The notes beneath the pieces were generated by a model. The model made no database searches, was not told the origin of the DNA, and was given only the letters and a program-made list of their open reading frames with translations. 64,000 nucleotides of DNA. Origin: Skermanella rosea (GTDB taxonomy: Bacteria; Pseudomonadota; Alphaproteobacteria; Azospirillales; Azospirillaceae). Made by a program: the position numbers and the translations under genes. Where the stretch lies: the NCBI RefSeq assembly GCF_016806835.2, contig NZ_CP086111.1, positions 241,501 through 305,500 on the forward strand, in the 5' to 3' direction. Positions 8,284 to 17,873 of this stretch are shown here, piece after piece; position 1 is the stretch's first letter; each line of letters starts with the position of its first letter.

Positions 8284-9390
8284 TCATGATCCTCCTGCTG
8301 CGCCGGCCGGCAGGCGGAACAGCGAGCGGGTGTTGAACAGGGGCGAGTCGAACACCCGGTCCTCGCCCCGGTCGTGGGCCTCGTGGTAGCGGACGATGCG
8401 CTCGACCTCGGCCTTCGAGCCCAGGATCAGCGGCACCCGCTGGTGGAGCGCCGTCGGCACCATGTCCAGGATGCGCCCGCGGCCGGTGGAGGCGGCACCT
8501 CCCGCCTGTTCCAGGATCATCGCCATGGGATTGGCCTCGTAGAGGAGGCGCAGGCGTCCGGGCCTGGCGGCGTCGCGCGTGTCCCACGGATACATGAACA
8601 ACCCGCCGCGGATCAGGATGCGGTAGACCTCGGCGACCAGCGACGCGATCCAGCGCATGTTGAAGTCCTTGCCCCGGGGACCCGCCTTTCCCTGGACGCA
8701 TTCCTCCACGTAGCGCCGGACCGGAGGCTCCCAGTAGCGCTCGTTCGACATGTTGACCGCGAACTCGCCGGTCTCCTCCGGCACGCGCATGTCGGGATGG
8801 GTCAGGTTGAAGTTGCCGACCTCGCGGTCCAGGGTGAAGCCGTGGACGCCGGCGCCCAGCGTGACCACGATCATGGTGGTCGGGCCGTAGAGCGCGAACC
8901 CTGCCGCCACCTGCTCGGTGCCCGGCCGCAGGAAGTCGGCCTCGGTCGGGTCGGCGTCGCCCGGCGGTGCCCGCAGGATCGAGAAGATGGTGCCGACCGT
9001 CACGTTGACGTCGATGTTGGAGGAACCGTCGAGCGGGTCGAACACCAGCAGGTGCCGGCCCTTCCGGTGCGGCGGAGGAACGGCGTAGAACTCGGCCATT
9101 TCCTCCGACGCCATGCCGCAGACCTTGCCGCCCCAGCTGCATGTATCCAGCATGATCTCGTTGGCGGTGACGTCGAGGGGCTTCTGCTCCTCGTCGTGGA
9201 CGTTGATCCCGGGGGCGGTTCCGGGAGCGGTCCGGTGCTTGTGGAGCGGCCCGCGCGACACGGTGACCCCGATCAGCTTGCAGGCGGTCTGGACATCGTT
9301 CAGCAGCGCGGTCAGTTCGGCGTCAGGACCGCCGCGTCGGCGCTGGTCCTCGATGATGAACTTCGCGAACGTCATGCTGCGATGCGGCAT
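8284..9390 (-). CDS. cbbF: Fructose-1,6-bisphosphatase, class I
   Basis: Hydrolyses fructose 1,6-bisphosphate, and in cbb operons often also sedoheptulose 1,7-bisphosphate, in the Calvin cycle. 368 residues. The metal-binding motif DPLDGSSNID is at about 118-127, VGTIFSI follows, and the C-terminal sugar-phosphate site includes GGLFMYPWDTRD and LLYEANPMA. Bisphosphatase specificity cannot be decided by eye. It follows cbbX after about 65 bases and is nearly contiguous with cbbP. An alternative ATG five codons downstream is possible. Confidence 0.95.
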   Translation of the reverse strand: MPHRSMTFAKFIIEDQRRRGGPDAELTALLNDVQTACKLIGVTVSRGPLHKHRTAPGTAPGINVHDEEQKPLDVTANEIMLDTCSWGGKVCGMASEEMAEFYAVPPPHRKGRHLLVFDPLDGSSNIDVNVTVGTIFSILRAPPGDADPTEADFLRPGTEQVAAGFALYGPTTMIVVTLGAGVHGFTLDREVGNFNLTHPDMRVPEETGEFAVNMSNERYWEPPVRRYVEECVQGKAGPRGKDFNMRWIASLVAEVYRILIRGGLFMYPWDTRDAARPGRLRLLYEANPMAMILEQAGGAASTGRGRILDMVPTALHQRVPLILGSKAEVERIVRYHEAHDRGEDRVFDSPLFNTRSLFRLPAGAAGGS

Positions 9391-9455
9391 ATGACTTCTC
9401 CCTGGGAAATCGTCGTCGTTCTTATTGTTTGCTTATGTTTGTAAGCTTGGCGGGG

Positions 9456-10355
9456 CTATTGAGTAAAGACGCGGCTCGCGCGGATGTCGGCCTCCTCGAT
9501 GGTCTGGAGCATGTCGGCGTCGAGCACGCCGCCCCGGGCGAACAGCCGGTTGGCCTGGCGCAGGCGGGCGCGGTCGAGCGCGTTGCGGATCGAGCGGGCG
9601 TTGGCGAAGCGGGGCTGCTCCATGCGGCGCTCGATATATTCCCGCAGGGCGGCGGCGGCTCCGCCGGACAGGCGGTAATGCATCGATCCCGTCATGGATT
9701 CCGCGATGTCGAACAGCTCGTCCGATCGGAAGTCCGGGAAGTCCACGTGGTGGGCGATGCGCGATCCCATGCCCGGGTTGCTGGAGAAGAAGGTGTCCAG
9801 CCGGTCCTTGTAGCCGGCCAGGATGACCACGAGGTCGTCGCGGTGGTCCTCCATCACCTGGAGCAGGATCTCGATCGCCTCCTGCCCGTAGTCGCGCTCG
9901 TTCTCGGGCCGGTAGAGATAATAGGCCTCGTCGATGAACAGCACGCCGCCCATGGCCTTCTTCAAGGCCTCCTTGGTCTTGGGCGCGGTGTGGCCGATAT
10001 ACTGGCCGACCAGGTCGTCGCGGGTCACCGAGACCACATGGTCGCGGCGGATATAGCCCAGGCGGTGGAGGATGCCGGCCATGCGCCGGGCCACCGTCGT
10101 CTTGCCCGTGCCGGGGTTGCCGGTGAAGCTCATGTGCAGCGACGGCGGGTCGGTCGCGAGGCCGAGCTGCCGGCGCGCCTGGTCGATCAGCAGCAGGGCC
10201 GCGATCTCGCGGATGCGGGCCTTGACCGGGACGAGGCCGACCAGTTCGCGGTCGAGCTGTTCCAGGATCTCGCCGATGTTCGACGCGGCGTAGAGCGCGT
10301 CGAGATCGACGGAGGTCCGGGGGGAAGCCTGCGTGTCGGCGGCCAGCGCGGTCAT
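9456..10355 (-). CDS. cbbX: RuBisCO activase CbbX (AAA+ ATPase)
   Basis: Hexameric AAA+ motor that pulls on the C-terminal tail of red-type RuBisCO large subunit to release inhibitory sugar phosphates. 299 residues with Walker A GNPGTGKT (about 79-86), Walker [13 protein letters not shown], and the pore-loop region [12 protein letters not shown]. The start ATG overlaps the stop of cbbE by four bases (ATGA); the much longer open frame upstream is a shadow of cbbE and cbbS. Presence of CbbX agrees with the red-type CbbL in this operon, whose extended C-terminus is its substrate. Confidence 0.95.
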   Translation of the reverse strand: MTALAADTQASPRTSVDLDALYAASNIGEILEQLDRELVGLVPVKARIREIAALLLIDQARRQLGLATDPPSLHMSFTGNPGTGKTTVARRMAGILHRLGYIRRDHVVSVTRDDLVGQYIGHTAPKTKEALKKAMGGVLFIDEAYYLYRPENERDYGQEAIEILLQVMEDHRDDLVVILAGYKDRLDTFFSSNPGMGSRIAHHVDFPDFRSDELFDIAESMTGSMHYRLSGGAAAALREYIERRMEQPRFANARSIRNALDRARLRQANRLFARGGVLDADMLQTIEEADIRASRVFTQ

Positions 10356-11059
10356 GCCGCCCTCCTTGCCGGTTCCAGGGCGTTCCGCATGTCGGCCAGG
10401 ACCTCCCGGTAGGAGCCGTCCGTTCCGCGGGCGCCGAAGATCGCCGAGCCGGCGACGAAGGTGTCGGCCCCGGCCTCCGCGACGGCGCGGATGTTGCCGG
10501 CCTTGATGCCGCCGTCCACCTCCAGCCAGATCTCCCGCCCGATTTCCGCCGCGTGGCAGTCGATCCGGCGGCGGACCTGGGCGATCTTGGCCAGCGCCTC
10601 CGGGATGAAGCCCTGGCCGCCGAAGCCCGGGTTGACCGACATGACCAGGATCAGGTCGAGCCGATCCATCACATGGTCCAGGTGCTGGAGCGGGGTGGCC
10701 GGGTTCAAGGCCAGCCCCGCCTTGCAGCCATGGTCCCGGATAAGCGCCAGGGTGCGGTCCACGTGCTCCGACGCTTCCGGGTGGAACGAGATGATGTCGG
10801 CGCCCGCCTTGGCGAACATCGGCACCAGCGCGTCCACCGGCTTGACCATGAGGTGGACGTCGATCGGGGCGCGGGTTCGGGGCCGGATCGCTTCGCAGAC
10901 GAGCGGCCCGATGGTCAGGTTGGGAACGTAGTGGTTGTCCATCACGTCGAAATGGACGATGTCCGCCCCCGCCGCGATGACGTTCTCGACCTCTTCGCCC
11001 AGCCGGGCGAAGTCGGCCGACAGGATGCTGGGGGCGATCCGGAAGCCGCCGCTGCTCAT
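10352..11059 (-). CDS. cbbE: Ribulose-phosphate 3-epimerase
   Basis: Converts xylulose 5-phosphate to ribulose 5-phosphate, feeding phosphoribulokinase. 235 residues in a TIM barrel: [17 protein letters not shown] at the start with the metal and catalytic segment [16 protein letters not shown], then [17 protein letters not shown] and the C-terminal catalytic Asp in EVDGGIK. It starts 12 bases after cbbS and overlaps cbbX by four bases, so it is embedded in the carbon fixation operon. It may also serve the pentose phosphate pathway as the general rpe. Confidence 0.96.
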   Translation of the reverse strand: MSSGGFRIAPSILSADFARLGEEVENVIAAGADIVHFDVMDNHYVPNLTIGPLVCEAIRPRTRAPIDVHLMVKPVDALVPMFAKAGADIISFHPEASEHVDRTLALIRDHGCKAGLALNPATPLQHLDHVMDRLDLILVMSVNPGFGGQGFIPEALAKIAQVRRRIDCHAAEIGREIWLEVDGGIKAGNIRAVAEAGADTFVAGSAIFGARGTDGSYREVLADMRNALEPARRAA

Positions 11060-11071
11060 TTCTTCGCTCCC

Positions 11072-11488
11072 TCAGTACCGCGCGCCCATGGGCTTCTCGG
11101 TCGCGTAGCTGCGGACGGTGTAGTTGACCTGGCGGCCGGGTCCCTCGGCGCGGACCAGCTCGAAGCCCTTCTCCTCGGCCGGGCGGTCGATGATGAAGGA
11201 CATGCGGATGCTCTCGAAGCCCTTGCTCGCGTCGAAGGCCAGCACCTTGACGTATTTGCCCTTGTTCGCCTTGCGGCAGGCGTTGACCTCCATCATCACG
11301 CCGGCGGCGTCGACGATGTCGAACATCGGCGTGCCCCACATGTCCCAATAGGTGTTGCGGGGGTGGGGATCGTCGGTGGATTCGATCGCGACGGCCCAGC
11401 CCTGGCTGAGCGCGTAGGTGATCTGCTGCTTGATCTCGTCGTCCGTCAGGTCCGGAAGGAACGAGAACTGGCCCTGGGTCAGGCGCAT
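11072..11488 (-). CDS. cbbS: RuBisCO small subunit, form IC
   Basis: Small subunit of the L8S8 RuBisCO. 138 residues; begins [19 protein letters not shown], contains [13 protein letters not shown] and the C-terminal extension typical of red-type small subunits ([16 protein letters not shown]). The ATG at 11488 has AAGAAGGACC upstream and is preferred to an in-frame ATG eleven codons earlier. It is 179 bases downstream of cbbL; that gap is unusually long and contains a palindromic repeat (11565-11656). Confidence 0.95.
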   Translation of the reverse strand: MRLTQGQFSFLPDLTDDEIKQQITYALSQGWAVAIESTDDPHPRNTYWDMWGTPMFDIVDAAGVMMEVNACRKANKGKYVKVLAFDASKGFESIRMSFIIDRPAEEKGFELVRAEGPGRQVNYTVRSYATEKPMGARY

Positions 11489-11564
11489 GGGAATGGTCCT
11501 TCTTGGGTTCGCGGCGAACATGCGGTGAGGCTGTCCCGTGGAGCGGGGCCTAATGGTCTTGATG

Positions 11565-11656
11565 AGGTCGGCCTTCGCCCGTCAGGGCGAACGCCGACAC
11601 ATCGCATCCACTCTCCGGCCGCGCTGTCGGCGTCGGCCTTCGGCCGAGGCCGACCT
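11565..11656. repeat. Inverted REP-like repeat between cbbL and cbbS
   Basis: Two related elements of about 32-35 bases face each other (11565-11599 and 11625-11656). Both carry AGGTCGGCC at the outer end and GCCGACA at the inner end, and each is partly self-complementary (CGCCC/GGGCG and GGCCTTCGGCC). The outer sequence CCGTAGGTCGG is close to CGTAGGTTGG of the repeat at 3446-3529, which suggests the same broad repeat family. Transcribed with cbbLS, it would form a strong stem-loop. Confidence 0.7.
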
Positions 11657-11667
11657 ACGGCTGACGG

Positions 11668-13266
<1,599 letters not shown>

Positions 13267-14205
13267 ATGACCCTGCGGCATTCCACGATCCGTCAGCTCC
13301 AGGTCTTCGTGGAGGCGGCGCACACGCTGTCCTTCGCCCGCGTGGCCGAGCGGCTGGGGCTGACGCCGGCGGCGGTGTCGTTCCAGATCAAGCAGATCGA
13401 GGGGCTGTGCGGCTTCGCCCTGTTCGAGCGGGTCGGCCGCCGGGTGGTCCTGACGGAGGCCGGGGCGGCCCTGCTGGAATATGCCTCGGTCGTCCTGAAG
13501 GCGCTGACCGACGCCGACGAGCGGATGCAGGAGTTGAAGGGGCTGAGCGGCGGCCACGCCCGGATCGGCTTGGTCAGCACCGCCAAATACATCATGCCCC
13601 GGATGCTGTCGCGCTTCCAGGCCGAGTACCCGCGGATCGCCATCCACCTGCACGAGGGCAACCGCCGCGACATCATCGCGGCCCTGCTGTCGGGGGAGGT
13701 GGACATCGCGGTCATGGGCAAGCCGCCCGACGACGCCGACGTGGCGGCCGACCCCTTCGCCCCGCATCCGTCCGTGCTGATCGCCCCGCCGGGCCACCGG
13801 CTGGCGGGCCAGAAGGAGATCCCCTTGGACGGGCTGGCGGAGGAACGCTTCATCGTCCGCGAGGAAGGGTCCGGCACCCGCGCGCTGATGGAGAACTTCT
13901 TCCGCGGCGCCGGCTTCACGCCCCGCATCGCGCTGACGTCGAGCAGCAACGAGACGATCAAGCAGGCGGTCATGGCGGGGATGGGCGTGGCGCTGATCTC
14001 CCGCCACACCATCGTGCTGGAGCTGCGCATGGGCCTGCTGACCGTCCTGCCGGTGCAGGGCCTGCCGCTGATGCGGAGCTGGTTCGTGGCCTGGCGCCGT
14101 CATATGCCCCTGCTGCCGGTCCATACCCAGCTCCGCCGCTTCCTGCTGGCCGAGGGAAAGTCGCTGATCGCCGGGATCGAGAGCGCCTATCGAACCGAGG
14201 GCTGA
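13267..14205 (+). CDS. cbbR: LysR-family regulator of carbon fixation
   Basis: Activates the divergent cbb operon in response to metabolites signalling the need for CO2 fixation. 312 residues: N-terminal winged HTH (IRQLQVFVEAAHTLSFARVA, LGLTPAAVSFQIKQIE) and a periplasmic-binding-like effector domain. The ATG at 13267 gives the usual LysR length; the longer frame upstream is antisense to cbbL. Position, divergent orientation and a LysR-type palindrome in the promoter gap support CbbR rather than another LysR protein. Confidence 0.92.
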   Translation: MTLRHSTIRQLQVFVEAAHTLSFARVAERLGLTPAAVSFQIKQIEGLCGFALFERVGRRVVLTEAGAALLEYASVVLKALTDADERMQELKGLSGGHARIGLVSTAKYIMPRMLSRFQAEYPRIAIHLHEGNRRDIIAALLSGEVDIAVMGKPPDDADVAADPFAPHPSVLIAPPGHRLAGQKEIPLDGLAEERFIVREEGSGTRALMENFFRGAGFTPRIALTSSSNETIKQAVMAGMGVALISRHTIVLELRMGLLTVLPVQGLPLMRSWFVAWRRHMPLLPVHTQLRRFLLAEGKSLIAGIESAYRTEG

Positions 14206-14374
14206 GGCGCCGGAATGACCTTTCGCGGCCAAGGAATTCTCCGACCCCGACCAATAGATACATAATACTATCTTAATAGGTAGCCTATCACTACAAAGCG
14301 GTTTAAAGTTGCGTTACAATAGGTATCGGTTTCGAGTGTTCCTCACCTGGGGATCGCCGCCCCGGAGTTCGCTG

Positions 14375-16156
14375 ATGTCGCTGCGCCTGAAGATCCTTTC
14401 GGTGATGGCCCTGATCGCCGCGCTGATGATCGCCGTGAGCTGGATCCTGCTGCAATCCCTCGTGGTTCCCGGATTCGAGGCGCTCGAGGCGGGGGAGGCC
14501 CGGCGCAACCTGCTTCGGGTCGAGCAGGCGCTGGCGGCGGAGAACGAGGCATTCGGGCGGAACACGAACGACTGGGCGAAGTGGGACGAGACCGCGGCCT
14601 TCGTGACCGGCGGGCTGCCCGATTTTCCGGACCGCAACGTCTCCGCGGCGGTCCTCCGGGACATGGGCGTGGACATCCTGCTGGTGGTGGCGGCCGACGG
14701 CACCCTGGTCTACGGCACCTCGCTCGACGGCGACCGGCTGACCGAGGGCGCGCCGGCCGGGCTGACCCGCGAGATCCTTCCCCTGGCGCCTCCCGGCGAT
14801 GCGTCCGGCGCGACCGACGGGATCGTGCTGAGCGACCGCGGGCCGGTCATGATGGCGGCCCGCGCGATCCAGCCGACCGACCGTAGCGGCCCCGTCCTGG
14901 GCATGCTGGTATTCGGGCGCGTGATCGATTCGGAGACGGTCGCGGTCGTCCGCCGGAGCGTCCAGCTCGACGTGGATTTCCTGTTCAGCGACCCGGTGAC
15001 CGGAGCCGCCTTCCCCGAAGATGGCGGTCACAACCACCCGCCGGTGCTGGATCGCCGGGACGACGTGCTGGTCGCCACCGGAATGGTCGACGACATGCAT
15101 GGCCATCACGCGATGATGGCCAGGGTGACCATGCCGCGCGACGCCGCCCTGGCCGCGGGACGCACGGTCCAGCTGGCCATGGCCCTGCTGGTGGTCGCCT
15201 GCGGCGCCGCGCTGGTGATCCTCTGGCTGATGCTCAACCGCCTGATCATGGCGCCGGTGCTGGCCCTGACCGACCATATCCTCTCGATCCGCACCACGGG
15301 CGACCTCGCCCGGCCGGGCCTGGCGGACCGCGGGGACGAGATCGGCGCGCTCGCGCGGGAGTTCGACGCCCTGCTGCGCCGGGTCGAAAGCCTGATCCAG
15401 GAGAGCGAGACGGCGCGCCGGTCGGCGGAGCAGGCGAGCCGGACCAAGACCGAGTTCCTGGCCTCCATGAGCCACGAGCTGCGCACGCCGCTGAACGCGA
15501 TCATCGGCTTCTCCGAAATCATCCGGGACGCGATGTTCGGCGCCAGCAGCGCCCGGTACCAGGACTATGCCGAGGACATCCACCGCAGCGGCCAGCACCT
15601 GCTGGCGCTGATCAACGACATCCTGGACTTCTCCAAGGCCGAGGCGGAGCGAATCGAGCTGCACGAGGAAGCGGTCGACCTGCCGCGGGTCGTCGCGACC
15701 TGCCGGCATCTGGTCGAACCCATGGCCCGCGACGGCAACATCGACATCGCCGTCCAGTTCGCCGACCGGTCGGTCAGGCTGCTCTGGGCCGACGAGCTTC
15801 GGCTGCGGCAGATCCTCCTCAACCTGCTGACCAACGCGATCAAGTTCACCGCCCCGGGCGGCGAGGTCAGGATCCGGGTCGGCCGTCAGGCCGACGGCGG
15901 CGTCGAGATCCGGGTGGAGGACAACGGCATCGGCATGTCGCCGGAAGGCGTCGCCAAGGCGCTGGAGCCCTTCGGCCAGATCGAGAGCGCCCTGAGCCGG
16001 CGCCACAGCGGCACGGGGCTGGGGCTGCCCCTGGCCGCCCATCTGGTCAAGGCCCATGGCGGCCGGCTGGTCATCGAGAGTTCGCTGGGCTGGGGCACGA
16101 CCGTCAAGGTCGGGCTGCCGCCCGCGCGCCTGATGGACGAGCGCCTGTCCGCCTGA
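14375..16156 (+). CDS. Membrane sensor histidine kinase with CHASE4-like domain
   Basis: 593-residue two-component sensor. A first membrane helix (about residues 5-29) is followed by a periplasmic domain with the CHASE4 signature NDWAKWDETAAFV, a second helix near residues 255-280, a HAMP linker, a short coiled coil, the HisKA motif FLASMSHELRTPLNAI and an HATPase domain (LLTNAIKFT, VEDNGIGM, GTGLGLPLA). The ATG at 14375 has GGAG upstream. No response regulator is adjacent, so the partner and ligand are unknown. The last 271 bases are overlapped on the other strand by the amidoligase frame. Confidence 0.88.
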   Translation: MSLRLKILSVMALIAALMIAVSWILLQSLVVPGFEALEAGEARRNLLRVEQALAAENEAFGRNTNDWAKWDETAAFVTGGLPDFPDRNVSAAVLRDMGVDILLVVAADGTLVYGTSLDGDRLTEGAPAGLTREILPLAPPGDASGATDGIVLSDRGPVMMAARAIQPTDRSGPVLGMLVFGRVIDSETVAVVRRSVQLDVDFLFSDPVTGAAFPEDGGHNHPPVLDRRDDVLVATGMVDDMHGHHAMMARVTMPRDAALAAGRTVQLAMALLVVACGAALVILWLMLNRLIMAPVLALTDHILSIRTTGDLARPGLADRGDEIGALAREFDALLRRVESLIQESETARRSAEQASRTKTEFLASMSHELRTPLNAIIGFSEIIRDAMFGASSARYQDYAEDIHRSGQHLLALINDILDFSKAEAERIELHEEAVDLPRVVATCRHLVEPMARDGNIDIAVQFADRSVRLLWADELRLRQILLNLLTNAIKFTAPGGEVRIRVGRQADGGVEIRVEDNGIGMSPEGVAKALEPFGQIESALSRRHSGTGLGLPLAAHLVKAHGGRLVIESSLGWGTTVKVGLPPARLMDERLSA

Positions 16157-17193
16157 TCCCGATCGCTTCCGTCCCGGTCCGCGTCATCGTCCCGATCCGC
16201 GACCGGACGGCCCCGGAACAGCAGCCAGGCCCGGCTGAGCCGGTCGAGCCGGCGGGGATCGCCGGCGAGCCGTTCGACCGCGACCCAGCGGTTCCATTCC
16301 GGCGCGATGCTCCAGCCCGGCACGCCGACATGGGCCTGCGGCACGCGGTAATGGAAGACGGGACGGGCGGCGATCTTCTCCCGCGGCAGCCGGTGCCGGA
16401 CCCGGGCGGGGTCGACGTGGAGCAGCAGCGGCAACAGGTCCAGCCCACGGTCGCGGGTTGGATTGGCCGCGAGGTAGTCGTCGATGAAGCCGGCGAGATC
16501 CGGCGCGTAGTCCGGATGCAGGACGCGCAGCACGTAGTCTTCCGGATAGGGCGGCGGCGTGGCCGTCCGCGTTCCCGGAAGGGTTCCGTGGGGTCCCGCC
16601 TGCGGCGAGCGCAGCCACCGGTCGAGCAGCATGAAGGCGCGCAGATGGGCCAGCAGGCAGCCGACCCCAAGCCCGGGCACGTCGATGTTGAAGTGCAGAC
16701 CCAGCGACCCGAACTGGGGCGACCCGAATCCCGGCGAGCCGAACCGGATGGCGCCGTTGCCGGTCGCCCCGGCTTCCCGAAGCACCGCGACGGCCTCGTC
16801 CACCTCGGGCAGCCGGTCCGGCGGCAGCGGTGCCGTGATCAGTTCGCGCGGGACGATGCCGCCGGCCAGCCTGCCCAGCCAGGCGGCGCCTGCGGGGCTC
16901 GGCCGGAGCCGCAGGCTGCCGGCATGGCGCTGGGGATGGGTGTGGCGGAGGTCCAGCTCGACCGCCAAGTCGCCGATCTCGGTCCCGCGGATCGAGAAGG
17001 CATGGGGATCCTCCTCCAGCGGCAGGCCGCCCAGCCGGACGGCCAGGACCCGCGCCGCCTCGGCGACTCCGATGCCCATGAACTCGATCTCGACGCCCAC
17101 CTGCCGCACCGTGCCGCCCGCGGTGCGGGCGGTCGGCAGGGCTTCGAAGCGGGACCCGAAGGCGGAGTCCGGTATCAGTCCGTCGCGGCGCAC
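15886..17193 (-). CDS. Amidoligase family enzyme (ATP-grasp-like glutamine synthetase fold)
   Basis: Belongs by pattern to the Amidoligase_2 family, predicted ATP-dependent ligases forming amide or peptide bonds; substrates are unknown. Features are the N-terminal VGVEIEFMG, the central FGSLGLHFNIDVPG and the end PEWNRWVAVERLAGDP. The start is taken as GTG 17193, with GGAGG ten bases upstream, overlapping the end of the DUF1476 gene by 19 bases. The frame runs to 15886 and gives 435 residues, the last ninety or so being antisense to the kinase gene and of low complexity; the conserved part ends near 16200. The natural stop may have been lost. Confidence 0.75.
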   Translation of the reverse strand: MRRDGLIPDSAFGSRFEALPTARTAGGTVRQVGVEIEFMGIGVAEAARVLAVRLGGLPLEEDPHAFSIRGTEIGDLAVELDLRHTHPQRHAGSLRLRPSPAGAAWLGRLAGGIVPRELITAPLPPDRLPEVDEAVAVLREAGATGNGAIRFGSPGFGSPQFGSLGLHFNIDVPGLGVGCLLAHLRAFMLLDRWLRSPQAGPHGTLPGTRTATPPPYPEDYVLRVLHPDYAPDLAGFIDDYLAANPTRDRGLDLLPLLLHVDPARVRHRLPREKIAARPVFHYRVPQAHVGVPGWSIAPEWNRWVAVERLAGDPRRLDRLSRAWLLFRGRPVADRDDDADRDGSDRDQADRRSSIRRAGGSPTLTVVPQPSELSMTSRPPWALTRWAARGSPSPVPLWRRLRALSIWPKGSSALATPSGDMPMPLSSTRISTPPSA

Positions 17194-17501
17194 TGGCGGC
17201 TCGCCTCCGCATGGCAGGCGACCAGCCGGCTGGTCAGCTCGTCTTCCGGCACCGGGCAACCGGCCTGCTCCAGGTCCGCGCGCACCTTGCGCAGCACGTC
17301 CTCGTGCCCCGGCTCGTCGCGGTCGACCTTGACGACGGACCGCGCGTAGGTCTCCAGCTCGGTGCCGGTGAGGGACAGCCTGCGGCCGGCCCAGAGACCG
17401 AGCAACAGGTTGCGCCGGGCGGTCACGTAACCCTCGGTCGCGTCGAACGGACAGGGAGCCTCGAGCTCCGGGACGGTATGCTTGTGGTGGGAGGCGGGCA
17501 T
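17175..17501 (-). CDS. DUF1476 protein, ATP synthase zeta-inhibitor-like
   Basis: 108-residue alphaproteobacterial protein of the DUF1476 family, which includes the zeta subunit that inhibits F1-ATPase in Paracoccus. Diagnostic segments are ARRNLLLGLWAGRRLSLTG, YARSVVKVDRDEPGHEDVL and KVRADLEQAG. The N-terminal FD segment (CPFDATEGY) differs from canonical zeta sequences, and here the gene overlaps an amidoligase, unlike the usual stand-alone context. It may therefore be a diverged paralogue with another role. ATG 17501 has GGAGACA upstream. Confidence 0.75.
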   Translation of the reverse strand: MPASHHKHTVPELEAPCPFDATEGYVTARRNLLLGLWAGRRLSLTGTELETYARSVVKVDRDEPGHEDVLRKVRADLEQAGCPVPEDELTSRLVACHAEASRQCAATD

Positions 17502-17873
17502 CGGTTGTCTCCTCGCGAGAAAGGGCTGACGGTGACCTGCAGCCTGCGGTTTCTGAGAAGGAACCATGTCTTGAACCCTCCAGATGCACGGCGTGCAGGT
17601 GGAGAGGTCCGACATCGCGGCGCTCGCTGGAGCTGCCGCCAGAGGGGCCCGGACCCCCGATACGAATTACGTGGGGGTGGCGGTGCGGTACTTCAATCCT
17701 CGGGCGGGGCGCTGTCGCCGGGACATCCGTGCGACGCCGATATCACCGGCTTGCCACAGGGGGACGGCATATCCAGAGATGTAACTCGCTGCCTGTACCG
17801 GGACTAAGCGCCGGCAGCCGGATGTTCACCGGGTGACCGGCCGTACGTGGAAACCATAGAGGGTGATCGGGGA
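17502..17873. other. Intergenic region, nothing recognised
   Basis: 372 bases between divergent genes. Short ORFs exist but show no coding character or family match. I see no tRNA cloverleaf or clear terminator. It should hold the promoters for the DUF1476/amidoligase pair and for the glycosyltransferase. Confidence 0.5.

Noticed and set aside
14303-16057. 584-codon open frame antisense to the CHASE4-like kinase
   Set aside because: Low-complexity His/Gln/Arg-rich translation and no ribosome site; the sense strand encodes complete HisKA and HATPase domains.
17502-17873. Possible tRNA or small RNA in the gap before the glycosyltransferase
   Set aside because: No cloverleaf, no T-loop consensus with matching acceptor stem, and no terminator found.
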